Shown piece after piece: positions 1-5,291 of a stretch of 5,413 bases of DNA. The notes under the pieces are model-generated. The model had not been told where the DNA came from. It searched no databases and saw nothing but the letters and a program-made list of their open reading frames with translations. Within the stretch, counting starts at the first letter, position 1; each line of letters opens with the position of its first letter. The DNA is taken from positions 1 to 5,413 of the forward strand of contig CANBFZ010000148.1 in the NCBI GenBank assembly GCA_947367725.1, read 5' to 3'. Source of the DNA: an uncultured Eubacterium sp. (GTDB lineage: Bacteria > Bacillota > Clostridia > Peptostreptococcales > Anaerovoracaceae). Made by a program: the position numbers and the translations under genes.

Positions 1-441
1 GCTGGCCGTCAGGCAATTGACGGAGATACCGCACAGGTTGGTCCGCAGATCGCTGAAAAGTTAGACCTGCCGCAGGTTACATATGTGGAAGAGTTCGAAA
101 TCGCTGATAACCTGAAAGACATCACTGTAAAGAGACAGATGGAAGATGGTTATGAACTGATCGGCATCAAGACACCTTGCATGCTGACTGCGATTAAAGA
201 ACTGAACGAGCCAAGATACATGAACATGGCTGGTATCTTCGCAGAAAAAGATATCAAAGTTTGGAACGCAAAGGACATTGAAGTTGACCTGACTAAAGTT
301 GGTCTGGAAGCTTCCCCTACAAACGTATTCAGATCCTTCACACCGGCTCCGAAGGCTCCTGGTCAGGTCGTTAACGGTGACTCCGAAAACGAACAGGCAA
401 AGAACCTGCTGATCCAGCTGAAGGGTAAGCACATCATCTAA
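1..441 (+). CDS. etfB: Electron transfer flavoprotein beta subunit, C-terminal part (5' truncated by window)
   Basis: The reading frame is open from the first base to the TAA at 439-441, giving 146 visible residues; the gene starts upstream of the window. The visible part opens with G-R-Q-A-I-D-G-D-T-A-Q-V-G-P, the EtfB nucleotide-binding segment (family pattern GxxAxDGDTxQVGP). It continues with the TPCMLTAIKELNEPRYM segment and the late motif KVGLEASPTNVFRSF, both typical of EtfB. EtfB pairs with EtfA as a soluble FAD-containing heterodimer that passes electrons between acyl-CoA dehydrogenase-type enzymes and other carriers. In bifurcating forms EtfB holds the FAD that reacts with NADH; this is family knowledge, and the N-terminal half that would help decide it is outside the window. 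It lies 18 bases before etfA, so the two are surely one operon. A GTG at 85 is internal to the frame and is not the start. Confidence 0.96.
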   Translation, partial: AGRQAIDGDTAQVGPQIAEKLDLPQVTYVEEFEIADNLKDITVKRQMEDGYELIGIKTPCMLTAIKELNEPRYMNMAGIFAEKDIKVWNAKDIEVDLTKVGLEASPTNVFRSFTPAPKAPGQVVNGDSENEQAKNLLIQLKGKHII

Positions 442-445
442 TCTG

Positions 446-452
446 AAGGAGG
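446..452 (+). promoter_or_regulatory. Ribosome binding site of etfA
   Basis: AAGGAGG is a full anti-Shine-Dalgarno match, 7 bases before the ATG at 460. It fixes the etfA start just ahead of the ferredoxin domain. Confidence 0.9.
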
Positions 453-459
453 AATAATC

Positions 460-1743
460 ATGGCTATTAAAATCATTAATGATAAATGTAAAGGTTGCTC
501 CCTTTGCGCAAAAGCATGTCCGTTTGACGCGCTGAAGATCGTAGACAGACTGGCAGTTGTTGACGAAGGAAAGTGCACAAATTGTAACGCTTGTATTTCG
601 AAATGTAATTTCGATGCGATTGAAGCTGCTCCTGAAGCTGAAAAGGTTGACCTTTCTGCTTACAAGCACATCTGGGTATTTGCAGAACAGAGACAGGGCA
701 AAATCCAGAACGTAGCACTGGAATTACTGGGCGAAGGTAAGAAATTAGCAAAAGACATCAGCGAAGATACACAGATCTGTGCTGTACTGATGGGTAACAA
801 CATCGACCACCTGGCACAGGAATGTTTTGAATACGGCGCTGAAAAAGTTTACATGGTACAGGATCCGCTCCTGGAAAACTTCACAACTGACGGTTACACC
901 AAAGTTATGAAACAGCTGATCGACGAGTATAAGCCGGAAATCGTTCTGTACGGCGCTACACACATCGGTCGTGACTTTGCACCGCGTATCGCAGCAAGAT
1001 GCAACACTGGTCTGACTGCTGACTGTACGCACCTGGACGTTAAAGTTTCCAAGTACATCGATTTCGCAAAAGCAAACACTACATTAGATACTTCCACACT
1101 GGACCCTAACGATCCATCCACTGGTATCAAGCAGACTCGTCCGGCATTCGGCGGTAACCTGATGGCTACTATCATCTGCCCTAAAACTAGACCGCAGATG
1201 TCCACTGTAAGACCTGGCGTAATGCAGAAGCAGGAAAGAGCAGTTGGTGCTACTGGCGAAATCGTAAACGTAAAACCAGAAATTACAAAGGAAGACATCA
1301 GAATCGAAATCAAGGATATCGTAAAATCCATGAAGGAAATGGTATCCCTGACCGATGCTAAGATCATCTGCTCCGGTGGACGTGGTCTGGGCGATGCTTC
1401 CGGTTTTGAACTGATGAAGCAGTTTGCTGACAAAGTTGGCGGTGTTGTTGGTTCTTCTCGTGCTTGCGTAGACGCTGGCTGGATTGACCACTCCCACCAG
1501 GTAGGTCAGACTGGTACAACTGTTAAACCAGAAATTTATTTCGCATGCGGTATTTCCGGTGCAATTCAGCACTTAGCTGGTATGCAGACTTCCGGCTGTA
1601 TCGTAGCAATCAACAAGGATCCAGATGCACCGATCATGGAAGTTGCTGATTATGCGATCGTAGGCGACCTGTACAAAGTGATTCCAGAAATCATTGCTGA
1701 ATGGGAAAACGCAGAAGCACTGTACGACGCAACTACGAAATAG
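460..1743 (+). CDS. etfA: Electron transfer flavoprotein alpha subunit with N-terminal 2x[4Fe-4S] ferredoxin domain
   Basis: The protein has 427 residues, longer than plain EtfA (about 320-340) because of an N-terminal ferredoxin domain at residues 1-57. Its two cluster motifs are C10-C13-C16-C20-P and C39-C42-C45-C49; the second is followed by Asn instead of the usual Pro. An EtfA N-terminal domain follows (about residues 66-270). The C-terminal FAD domain (about 300-420) carries S332-S333-R334, GQTGTTV (349-355) and the EtfA signature around [13 protein letters not shown] (363-375), ending with [19 protein letters not shown]. The layout matches CarE of the caffeyl-CoA reductase-Etf complex and related clostridial bifurcating Etfs, where the clusters are thought to relay electrons to or from ferredoxin. 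The physiological partner (butyryl-CoA, caffeyl-CoA or lactate dehydrogenase type) cannot be told from here. The start is supported by AAGGAGG at 446-452, 7 bases before the ATG. Transcription probably ends at the hairpin at 1766-1795. Confidence 0.96.
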   Translation: MAIKIINDKCKGCSLCAKACPFDALKIVDRLAVVDEGKCTNCNACISKCNFDAIEAAPEAEKVDLSAYKHIWVFAEQRQGKIQNVALELLGEGKKLAKDISEDTQICAVLMGNNIDHLAQECFEYGAEKVYMVQDPLLENFTTDGYTKVMKQLIDEYKPEIVLYGATHIGRDFAPRIAARCNTGLTADCTHLDVKVSKYIDFAKANTTLDTSTLDPNDPSTGIKQTRPAFGGNLMATIICPKTRPQMSTVRPGVMQKQERAVGATGEIVNVKPEITKEDIRIEIKDIVKSMKEMVSLTDAKIICSGGRGLGDASGFELMKQFADKVGGVVGSSRACVDAGWIDHSHQVGQTGTTVKPEIYFACGISGAIQHLAGMQTSGCIVAINKDPDAPIMEVADYAIVGDLYKVIPEIIAEWENAEALYDATTK

Positions 1744-1820
1744 GGAGACCTAACCCAAATTGCATAAAAAGAGGACGCAAATGTGTCCTCTTTTTGAATA
1801 CAATTTGTTGGTAGGTCCCC
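1743..1820. repeat. Long imperfect inverted repeat enclosing the etfA terminator
   Basis: Outside the terminator stem, CAAATTG (1756-1762) pairs with CAATTTG (1801-1807). Further out, GGG-a-GA-CCT-a-ACC (1743-1755) pairs with GGTAGGTCCCC (1810-1820), leaving only single-base bulges and a TT bulge. The whole 78-base block can therefore fold into one long interrupted hairpin starting at the last base of the etfA stop codon. This is much more than a terminator needs and resembles a small palindromic intergenic repeat. Whether it is dispersed in the genome cannot be seen here. Confidence 0.75.
1766..1795 (+). terminator. Rho-independent terminator after etfA, probably works in both directions
   Basis: AAAAAGAGGAC (1766-1776) pairs perfectly with GTCCTCTTTTT (1785-1795). 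A G-T and a C-G pair extend the stem inward to a 4-base AAAT loop, giving a 13-bp stem. The stem begins with an A run and ends with a T run, so it can terminate transcripts from either side. It lies 22 bases after the etfA stop and ends the etf operon. Confidence 0.9.
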
Positions 1821-1826
1821 TGTCAG

Positions 1827-1874
1827 GATTGCCCAGAGTGCAGAGCCAAAGGCGACAGCAGTCTGGATGCAATC
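1827..1874 (+). other. Stem-loop between the two terminators (possible structured RNA segment)
   Basis: GATTGC (1827-1832) pairs with GCAATC (1869-1874) and CCAGA (1833-1837) with TCTGG (1862-1866), with one AT bulge: 11 base pairs. Inside, TGC/GCA (1839-1841 with 1858-1860) and GCC-AAA-GGC (1845-1853) can also pair. With the terminator at 1913-1937 it could form the 3' end of a small RNA. I found no convincing promoter (a TACAAT at 1799-1804 lacks a -35 box), and I do not recognise an RNA family. Confidence 0.45.
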
Positions 1875-1912
1875 TACGGCTAAATCCCTAACCCGATTTT
1901 CGCAAGAAATAT

Positions 1913-1937
1913 ACCCGCAGGAAACTGCGGGTTTTTT
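1913..1937 (+). terminator. Second Rho-independent terminator, GAAA tetraloop
   Basis: ACCCGCAG (1913-1920) pairs perfectly with CTGCGGGT (1925-1932) around a GAAA loop, and the stem runs into six T residues (1932-1937). The T run is only on the + strand side, so it acts on rightward transcripts. It is a back-up for etf read-through or the end of a short transcript of its own. Confidence 0.9.
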
Positions 1938-1982
1938 CGTAGCGAAATTTTTGGCAGGTCCTCTGCAAAGTTGAGCCGAAGG

Positions 1983-2144
1983 TGAAGAAATGCGCGGCGG
2001 AGTTTTGCGGCATTTATAATCAGACACAAGAGGGGAATGGGCAGAAATGGCGGATGATTGATTGAGAAGATGAAGACAGCTTGTATCACGATGGGCTGCA
2101 CCTTATTAAAATCCAAAGAAGATAATAGATGAAATATGGCGGCG
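1983..2144. other. Intergenic stretch with no recognised gene
   Basis: I see no coding region with a ribosome binding site and no terminator. A TATAAT at 2015-2020 has no -35 partner. From 2113 the sequence is the start of the first copy of the 221-bp duplication, matching 2333 onward (CCAA...AGATAAT...GATGAAA). Confidence 0.6.
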
Positions 2145-2463
2145 GTTGTGCAGCAGGCGAGGATTTTTTGCTTCATGCACAACCGCCGCTGTTGCTAGTT
2201 GTGCAAATTGGAATCGAATAAGAAGGATTTGCACAACTTTTCAAGTTTTATATGAATGAATCTGCAATTGGGGCGAAGCTTTATTGGTAATCGTTGTGCA
2301 AGATGCAGCTTTTTTAGAAGTTATGCACAACACCAAGCTAAGATAATGATGAAAATCGAAAGTTGGTTGTGCAGCAGGCGATGATTTTCTTCCTTCATGC
2401 ACAACCATTGCCATTGTCGGTTGTGCAAAGTGGATGCGGATAAAGTAGATTTGCACAACTTTT
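2113..2463 (+). repeat. Tandem duplication of about 221 bp inside the array
   Basis: Copy 1 (about 2113-2241) and copy 2 (about 2333-2463) align at an offset of 220-222 bases. The best blocks are 2144-2184 against 2365-2406 (one indel, few substitutions) and 2198-2241 against 2420-2463 (about 36 of 44 identical). Differences fall mainly in the loops and between the hairpins, while the 8-base arms are unchanged. The third inverted repeat (2293-2331) lies between the copies; the decayed sixth, after copy 2, is in a similar relative place. Confidence 0.8.
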
Positions 2464-2512
2464 GATGGATTGAGTGATACATTTTGCGCATGGATTTTCA
2501 AATTTGCATAAC
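2145..2512. repeat. Array of phased inverted repeats, GTTGTGCA / TGCACAAC
   Basis: GTTGTGCA occurs at 2145, 2198, 2293, 2366 and 2420; its reverse complement TGCACAAC at 2176, 2230, 2324, 2398 and 2452. They strictly alternate, making five inverted repeats of 39-40 bp: 2145-2183, 2198-2237, 2293-2331, 2366-2405, 2420-2459. A sixth, decayed one is GTGATACA (2474) with TGCATAAC (2505), again spanning 39 bp. Start-to-start distances are 31, 22, 32, 63, 31, 42, 32, 22, 32 (22, 31), each near a multiple of 10.5. Pairing extends beyond the core in some: 14 bp in the first (2139-2152/2176-2189), 12 bp in the second (2197-2208/2227-2238), 10 bp in the fourth and fifth; TTGGT/ACCAA (2284-2288/2332-2336) flanks the third. 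Loops are 23-24 bases. It is not CRISPR: there are no conserved direct repeats with unrelated spacers. It lies directly upstream of the OPT promoter; function unknown. Confidence 0.9.
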
Positions 2513-2530
2513 CTAAAAAAATATAGACAG

Positions 2531-2567
2531 GTCAAAAGTTTCTCGGTTTTAAACGAAAACTTTTGAC
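2531..2567. promoter_or_regulatory. Dyad overlapping the -35 box, likely operator
   Basis: GTCAAAAGTTT (2531-2541) pairs perfectly with AAACTTTTGAC (2557-2567). TCG/CGA continues inward after a one-base bulge, giving a 14-bp stem and an 8-base loop. The right arm contains the first five bases of the -35 box, so a protein bound here would block or reposition RNA polymerase. No T run follows on the + strand, so it is not a terminator for rightward transcription. The regulator is unknown. Confidence 0.65.
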
Positions 2568-2592
2568 AATGATTCCACGGAACTGCTATAAT
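2563..2592 (+). promoter_or_regulatory. Sigma-A-type promoter for the OPT-peptidase operon
   Basis: The -35 box TTGACA (2563-2568) and -10 box TATAAT (2587-2592) are both perfect consensus, separated by 18 bp, with an extended -10 TG at 2584-2585. The expected transcript start is near 2599, giving a leader of about 80 bases. In the leader, CCGCG (2611-2615) can pair with CGCGG (2638-2642), too little to call a riboswitch. Confidence 0.9.
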
Positions 2593-2668
2593 CAACCTGT
2601 ATGTTTATTACCGCGTAAGGCACGCAGCTCTGATGGGCGCGGGACTTTTCGCAATTTAGAAAAAGAGT

Positions 2669-2673
2669 AGGAG
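2669..2673 (+). promoter_or_regulatory. Ribosome binding site of the OPT transporter gene
   Basis: AGGAG ends 6 bases before the ATG at 2680, good spacing that supports this start. Confidence 0.8.
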
Positions 2674-2679
2674 AATACG

Positions 2680-4287
2680 ATGAACGGAAAACAACTTACA
2701 CTTCGCAGTATGGTGATCGGCGTGATCGGTTCTGTAGTCATTACCTGCAGTTCCATGTACGTTGCGCTGAAACTAAGCTCTCTGCCATGGCCGATTATGT
2801 TCGTGGCGTTATTTTCAATGTTAGCTTTGAAAGCGCTGGGGAACACCAATCTCAACGAGATTAATGTAGCCCATACGGCAATGTCCGCAGGGGCGATGGT
2901 CGCAGGAGGACTTGCATTTACCATCCCTGGCATCTGGATTCTCAACCCAAAGGCAGAAATCAGCACAGTGCAGCTTCTGGTCATCGCACTAGGCGGTGTG
3001 ATTTTAGGACTGATTTTTACAGCCCTAATTCGAAAATATTTTGTTGAAATCAAGGATTTACCTTACGCAATGGGACAAGCGGCGGCAGAAACTCTACAGG
3101 TCGGAGATGAAGGCGGAAGAAAAGCCGGTACGCTTTTCGCATCTATGGGCATCGCGGCAGTTTTTACTGTAATCAGAGACTGGTTCGGAAAGATTCCGGC
3201 AACCCTGATGAGTCAGAACATGCTTCGCTACGGTTCGGCTGGTGGAATTTGGTTGTCCCCGATGCTGGTATCCATCGGTTATATTGTAGGACCGATTGCA
3301 ATCGGTGTGTGGTTTTTGGGTGCACTTCTCGGCGATGTAGGGATTCTCATCGGCGGGCAGAGCCTGGGTATCTGGTCTTTAGAAGAAGCCAGCGGAATAA
3401 AGCAGGCGCTGGGGATCGGTCTGATGGTTGGCACCGGCGTAGGAATTTTAGTAAAAGGAATTTTACCAAAAGCGAAAGAAATTTTCGGCGGTATGTTCAG
3501 TAAAGACAGCGCGGGAGATTCCATTGTTCCCATGAGATGGGCGCCTTTTGTGATGATATTGATTGCCGCTGTGTTTACGCTGGCATGCAGGATGAGCGTC
3601 ATCGCTTCGGTGATTACCATTTTGGGTGTATGGCTGGCAACTGCAATGTCAGCACAGTGTGTAGGACAGTCCGGCATCAACCCGATGGAAATTTTCGGAA
3701 TTATTGTTCTGCTGGCGGTCAAAGGACTGACGACAGTAGGGCAGACAGAAGGCTTTTTTATTGCGGCAATCGTGGCAGTTGCCTGTGGTCTTGTAGGGGA
3801 TGTGATGAACGACTTTAAGGAAGGACATATGCTGAAAACCAATCCGAAGGATCAGTGGATTGCAGAAGCCATCGGCGGCGTCATCGGCGCGGTGGTATCC
3901 GTATTTGTTTTGGTCACCATCGTCAAAGCTTATGGTCCGTCCGCATTTACAGACGGACAGATGTTTACTGCAGCACAGGCAAACACTGTTGCAGCTATGG
4001 TAGGCGGTATTTCCAATCTGCCGGCATTTGCTCTTGGCCTAGTGATTGCAGTCGTACTTTACTGCGTCAACTTCCCGGTTATGACCCTGGGACTGGGGGT
4101 ATATCTGCCATTTTATATGTCCGCGACAGCCTTTATCGGCGGCGCCCTTCGCTTTGTCATTGACAAATGGTTTCCGTTTGTTGAAAAGAATGCGACAGGA
4201 CAGATTATCGCATCCGGTCTTTTAGGCGGCGAAGCTGTGGTCGGCGTAGTCATTGCACTGATTACAGCAGTACAGGCTTTGCAGTAA
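2680..4287 (+). CDS. OPT-family (oligopeptide transporter) membrane protein
   Basis: The protein has 535 residues and is almost wholly hydrophobic, with roughly 14 membrane-spanning stretches, the first at about 10-29 and the last at about 510-533. OPT-family marks include an N-terminal L-R-S-M-V-I-G-x-I-G opening, AGAMVAGGLAFTIPGIW near 70-86, LPYAMGQAAAE (127-137) followed by VGDEGG (141-146), and GDVMNDFKEGHML (373-385) before a conserved K-T-N-P-K-D-Q-W stretch. The family imports small peptides or metal chelates by secondary transport across the cytoplasmic membrane. The sequence does not tell which, but the peptidase gene 12 bases downstream favours peptides or peptide-like amides. The length is at the short end for bacterial members, which I recall as usually 550-700 residues, yet start and stop are clean and no break is seen. 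It is the first gene after the promoter at 2563-2592. Confidence 0.9.
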   Translation: MNGKQLTLRSMVIGVIGSVVITCSSMYVALKLSSLPWPIMFVALFSMLALKALGNTNLNEINVAHTAMSAGAMVAGGLAFTIPGIWILNPKAEISTVQLLVIALGGVILGLIFTALIRKYFVEIKDLPYAMGQAAAETLQVGDEGGRKAGTLFASMGIAAVFTVIRDWFGKIPATLMSQNMLRYGSAGGIWLSPMLVSIGYIVGPIAIGVWFLGALLGDVGILIGGQSLGIWSLEEASGIKQALGIGLMVGTGVGILVKGILPKAKEIFGGMFSKDSAGDSIVPMRWAPFVMILIAAVFTLACRMSVIASVITILGVWLATAMSAQCVGQSGINPMEIFGIIVLLAVKGLTTVGQTEGFFIAAIVAVACGLVGDVMNDFKEGHMLKTNPKDQWIAEAIGGVIGAVVSVFVLVTIVKAYGPSAFTDGQMFTAAQANTVAAMVGGISNLPAFALGLVIAVVLYCVNFPVMTLGLGVYLPFYMSATAFIGGALRFVIDKWFPFVEKNATGQIIASGLLGGEAVVGVVIALITAVQALQ

Positions 4288-4291
4288 CAGC

Positions 4292-4298
4292 AGGGGAG
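4292..4298 (+). promoter_or_regulatory. Ribosome binding site deciding the peptidase start
   Basis: AGGGGAG lies in the 12-base gap after the transporter stop. Spacing is 1 base to the ATG at 4300 and 7 bases to the in-frame ATG at 4306, which points to the latter as the real start. Confidence 0.75.
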
Positions 4299-4299
4299 A

Positions 4300-5262
4300 A
4301 TGAATATGAAAGAAATCAGTATTACAGAAATCAATGGATTTAAAATTGGCTCTGCCGAAAATACAGAGGCGGCAACCGGCGTTACGGTGATTCTCAGTGA
4401 AAAAGGCGCCTGTGCGGGTGTTGATGTGCGGGGCGGCGGTCCTGCCACCAGAGAAACCGATCTATTGAAGCCGGAGAACATGGTACAGGAAATTCATGCA
4501 GTGGTGCTTTCTGGCGGCAGCGCCTACGGGCTGGAAGCTGCCTGCGGCGTCATGGATTTTCTGGAAGAAAAGGGCATCGGCTTTGATGTAGGTGTAGGGA
4601 TTGTACCTATCGTCTGCGGTGCATCCCTCTTTGATCTGGTGGTAGGCGATAGAAGCATCAGACCGGACAAAGCCATGGGCGCAGCGGCTTGTGAACAGGC
4701 ATTTGCCGGTGTATTTGAGGAAGGAAACCACGGTGCGGGAACCGGTGCTTCTGTAGGCAAATATAGAGGACCGCAGACCATGATGAAAAGCGGACAAGGG
4801 GCATCTGCCGTGCAGATTGGAGAGCTGCAGGTGGGCGCAATTTCCGCGGTCAATGCTTTGGGTGATATCTTTGCAGATGGCAGGCAGATTGCAGGGATGC
4901 TTTCTGCCGATGGAACGGCGCTAATATCCACCGCAGAAGCGGTGAAAGAAGATATTGCAAGGCAGTTTGATATTTTCAAAGGAAATACCACCATCAGCTG
5001 TATTCTAACCAATGGAAAACTGACCAAAGCCCAGTGTACGAAACTGGCTTCTATTGCCCACGATGGCTATGCCAGAGCCATCAGACCGGTCCATTCAACG
5101 GCTGACGGCGATACCATTTTTGTCATGGCGACCGGCGAAGTAGATGTGAATTTTGATGCGCTGGCTGTGCTGGCGACAGAACAGATTGAAAAAGCCATTG
5201 TTCGCGGTGTGCAGCAGGCAGCGCCCGCTTATGGACTGAAAGCCGCCTGTGATTTTAGATAG
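4300..5262 (+). CDS. P1-family (DmpA/NylC-type, S58) self-processing aminopeptidase or amidase
   Basis: The protein has 320 residues from the ATG at 4300, or 318 from the ATG at 4306. The second start is likelier: AGGGGAG (4292-4298) sits 7 bases from 4306 but only 1 base from 4300. Numbering from 4300, the P1 features are GGG-P-T/A-RETD (45-54), LSGGSAYGLEAA (70-81), GAGTGASVGK ending at K154, the NALGD motif with N185, the GNTT processing site (N229|T230) and DGDT with D269 and D271. These correspond to the Lys, Asn, Thr nucleophile and two Asp residues known in NylC. The family cuts itself before the Thr/Ser, giving here an alpha chain of about 25 kDa and a beta chain of about 9-10 kDa, and the freed N-terminal Thr attacks the amide. 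Known members act on D- or beta-amino acid peptides or on nylon oligomers; the substrate here is unknown. There is no signal peptide, so it is cytoplasmic, fitting hydrolysis of what the OPT protein imports. Confidence 0.92.
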   Translation: MNMKEISITEINGFKIGSAENTEAATGVTVILSEKGACAGVDVRGGGPATRETDLLKPENMVQEIHAVVLSGGSAYGLEAACGVMDFLEEKGIGFDVGVGIVPIVCGASLFDLVVGDRSIRPDKAMGAAACEQAFAGVFEEGNHGAGTGASVGKYRGPQTMMKSGQGASAVQIGELQVGAISAVNALGDIFADGRQIAGMLSADGTALISTAEAVKEDIARQFDIFKGNTTISCILTNGKLTKAQCTKLASIAHDGYARAIRPVHSTADGDTIFVMATGEVDVNFDALAVLATEQIEKAIVRGVQQAAPAYGLKAACDFR

Positions 5263-5291
5263 AATTGCATTTGCGGAAGGGAAAGCGCTTT

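Larger units (their letters stand above)
1749..1982. repeat. Two diverged tandem copies of a terminator-containing intergenic unit
   Basis: Unit A (1749-1852) and unit B (1887-1982) share the same order of parts. Each has a left arm CCTAACCC (1749-1756; 1887-1894), a Rho-independent hairpin unrelated in sequence between units, a right arm TTGGYAGGTCCYCTG (1808-1822; 1951-1965, 13 of 15 identical), then AGCCRAAGG (1844-1852; 1974-1982). In both units the left and right arms can pair (CCT with AGG, CC with GG), putting the terminator at the tip of a longer stem. The reading as duplicated units is mine; the arms are short enough that a genome search is needed to confirm. Confidence 0.6.

Noticed and set aside
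61..669. Long - strand open frame across the etfB-etfA junction (202 codons)
   Set aside because: It is antisense to two well-supported genes and spans their junction. It has no recognisable domain; such frames arise from the biased codon use of strongly expressed genes.
894..1572. Overlapping - strand open frames inside etfA
   Set aside because: They are shadows of the etfA reading frame with no family resemblance.
2015..2020. TATAAT as a promoter -10 box
   Set aside because: No -35-like hexamer lies 16-19 bases upstream and no gene follows at a suitable distance.
1650..2182. Two - strand open frames (125 and 100 codons) across the terminators and intergenic repeats
   Set aside because: They run through two hairpin terminators and the repeat arms, and the translated protein looks like translated repeat DNA. 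The coding signal is weaker than the structural explanation.
2145..2459. CRISPR array
   Set aside because: The repeated parts are only 8 bases, alternate in orientation and enclose related rather than unique interiors; no cas gene is present.
2145..2459. Integron attC sites
   Set aside because: attC core sites need GTTRRRY/RYYYAAC. GTTGTGC has T where a purine is required, and no integrase or cassette genes are present.
2241..2501. - strand open frame (86 codons) across the inverted-repeat array
   Set aside because: Its content is set by the repeated GTTGTGCA/TGCACAAC sites, and neither copy of the duplication preserves a common frame with a domain.
2599..2679. Riboswitch or leader peptide in the OPT 5' UTR
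   Set aside because: Only a 5-bp pairing (2611-2615 with 2638-2642) is visible. The short frames at 2601 and 2633 have no ribosome binding site, and I recognise no known aptamer.
3279..3842. - strand open frame of 187 codons inside the OPT gene
   Set aside because: It is antisense to a clear membrane protein; its hydrophobic content mirrors the codons of the + strand gene.
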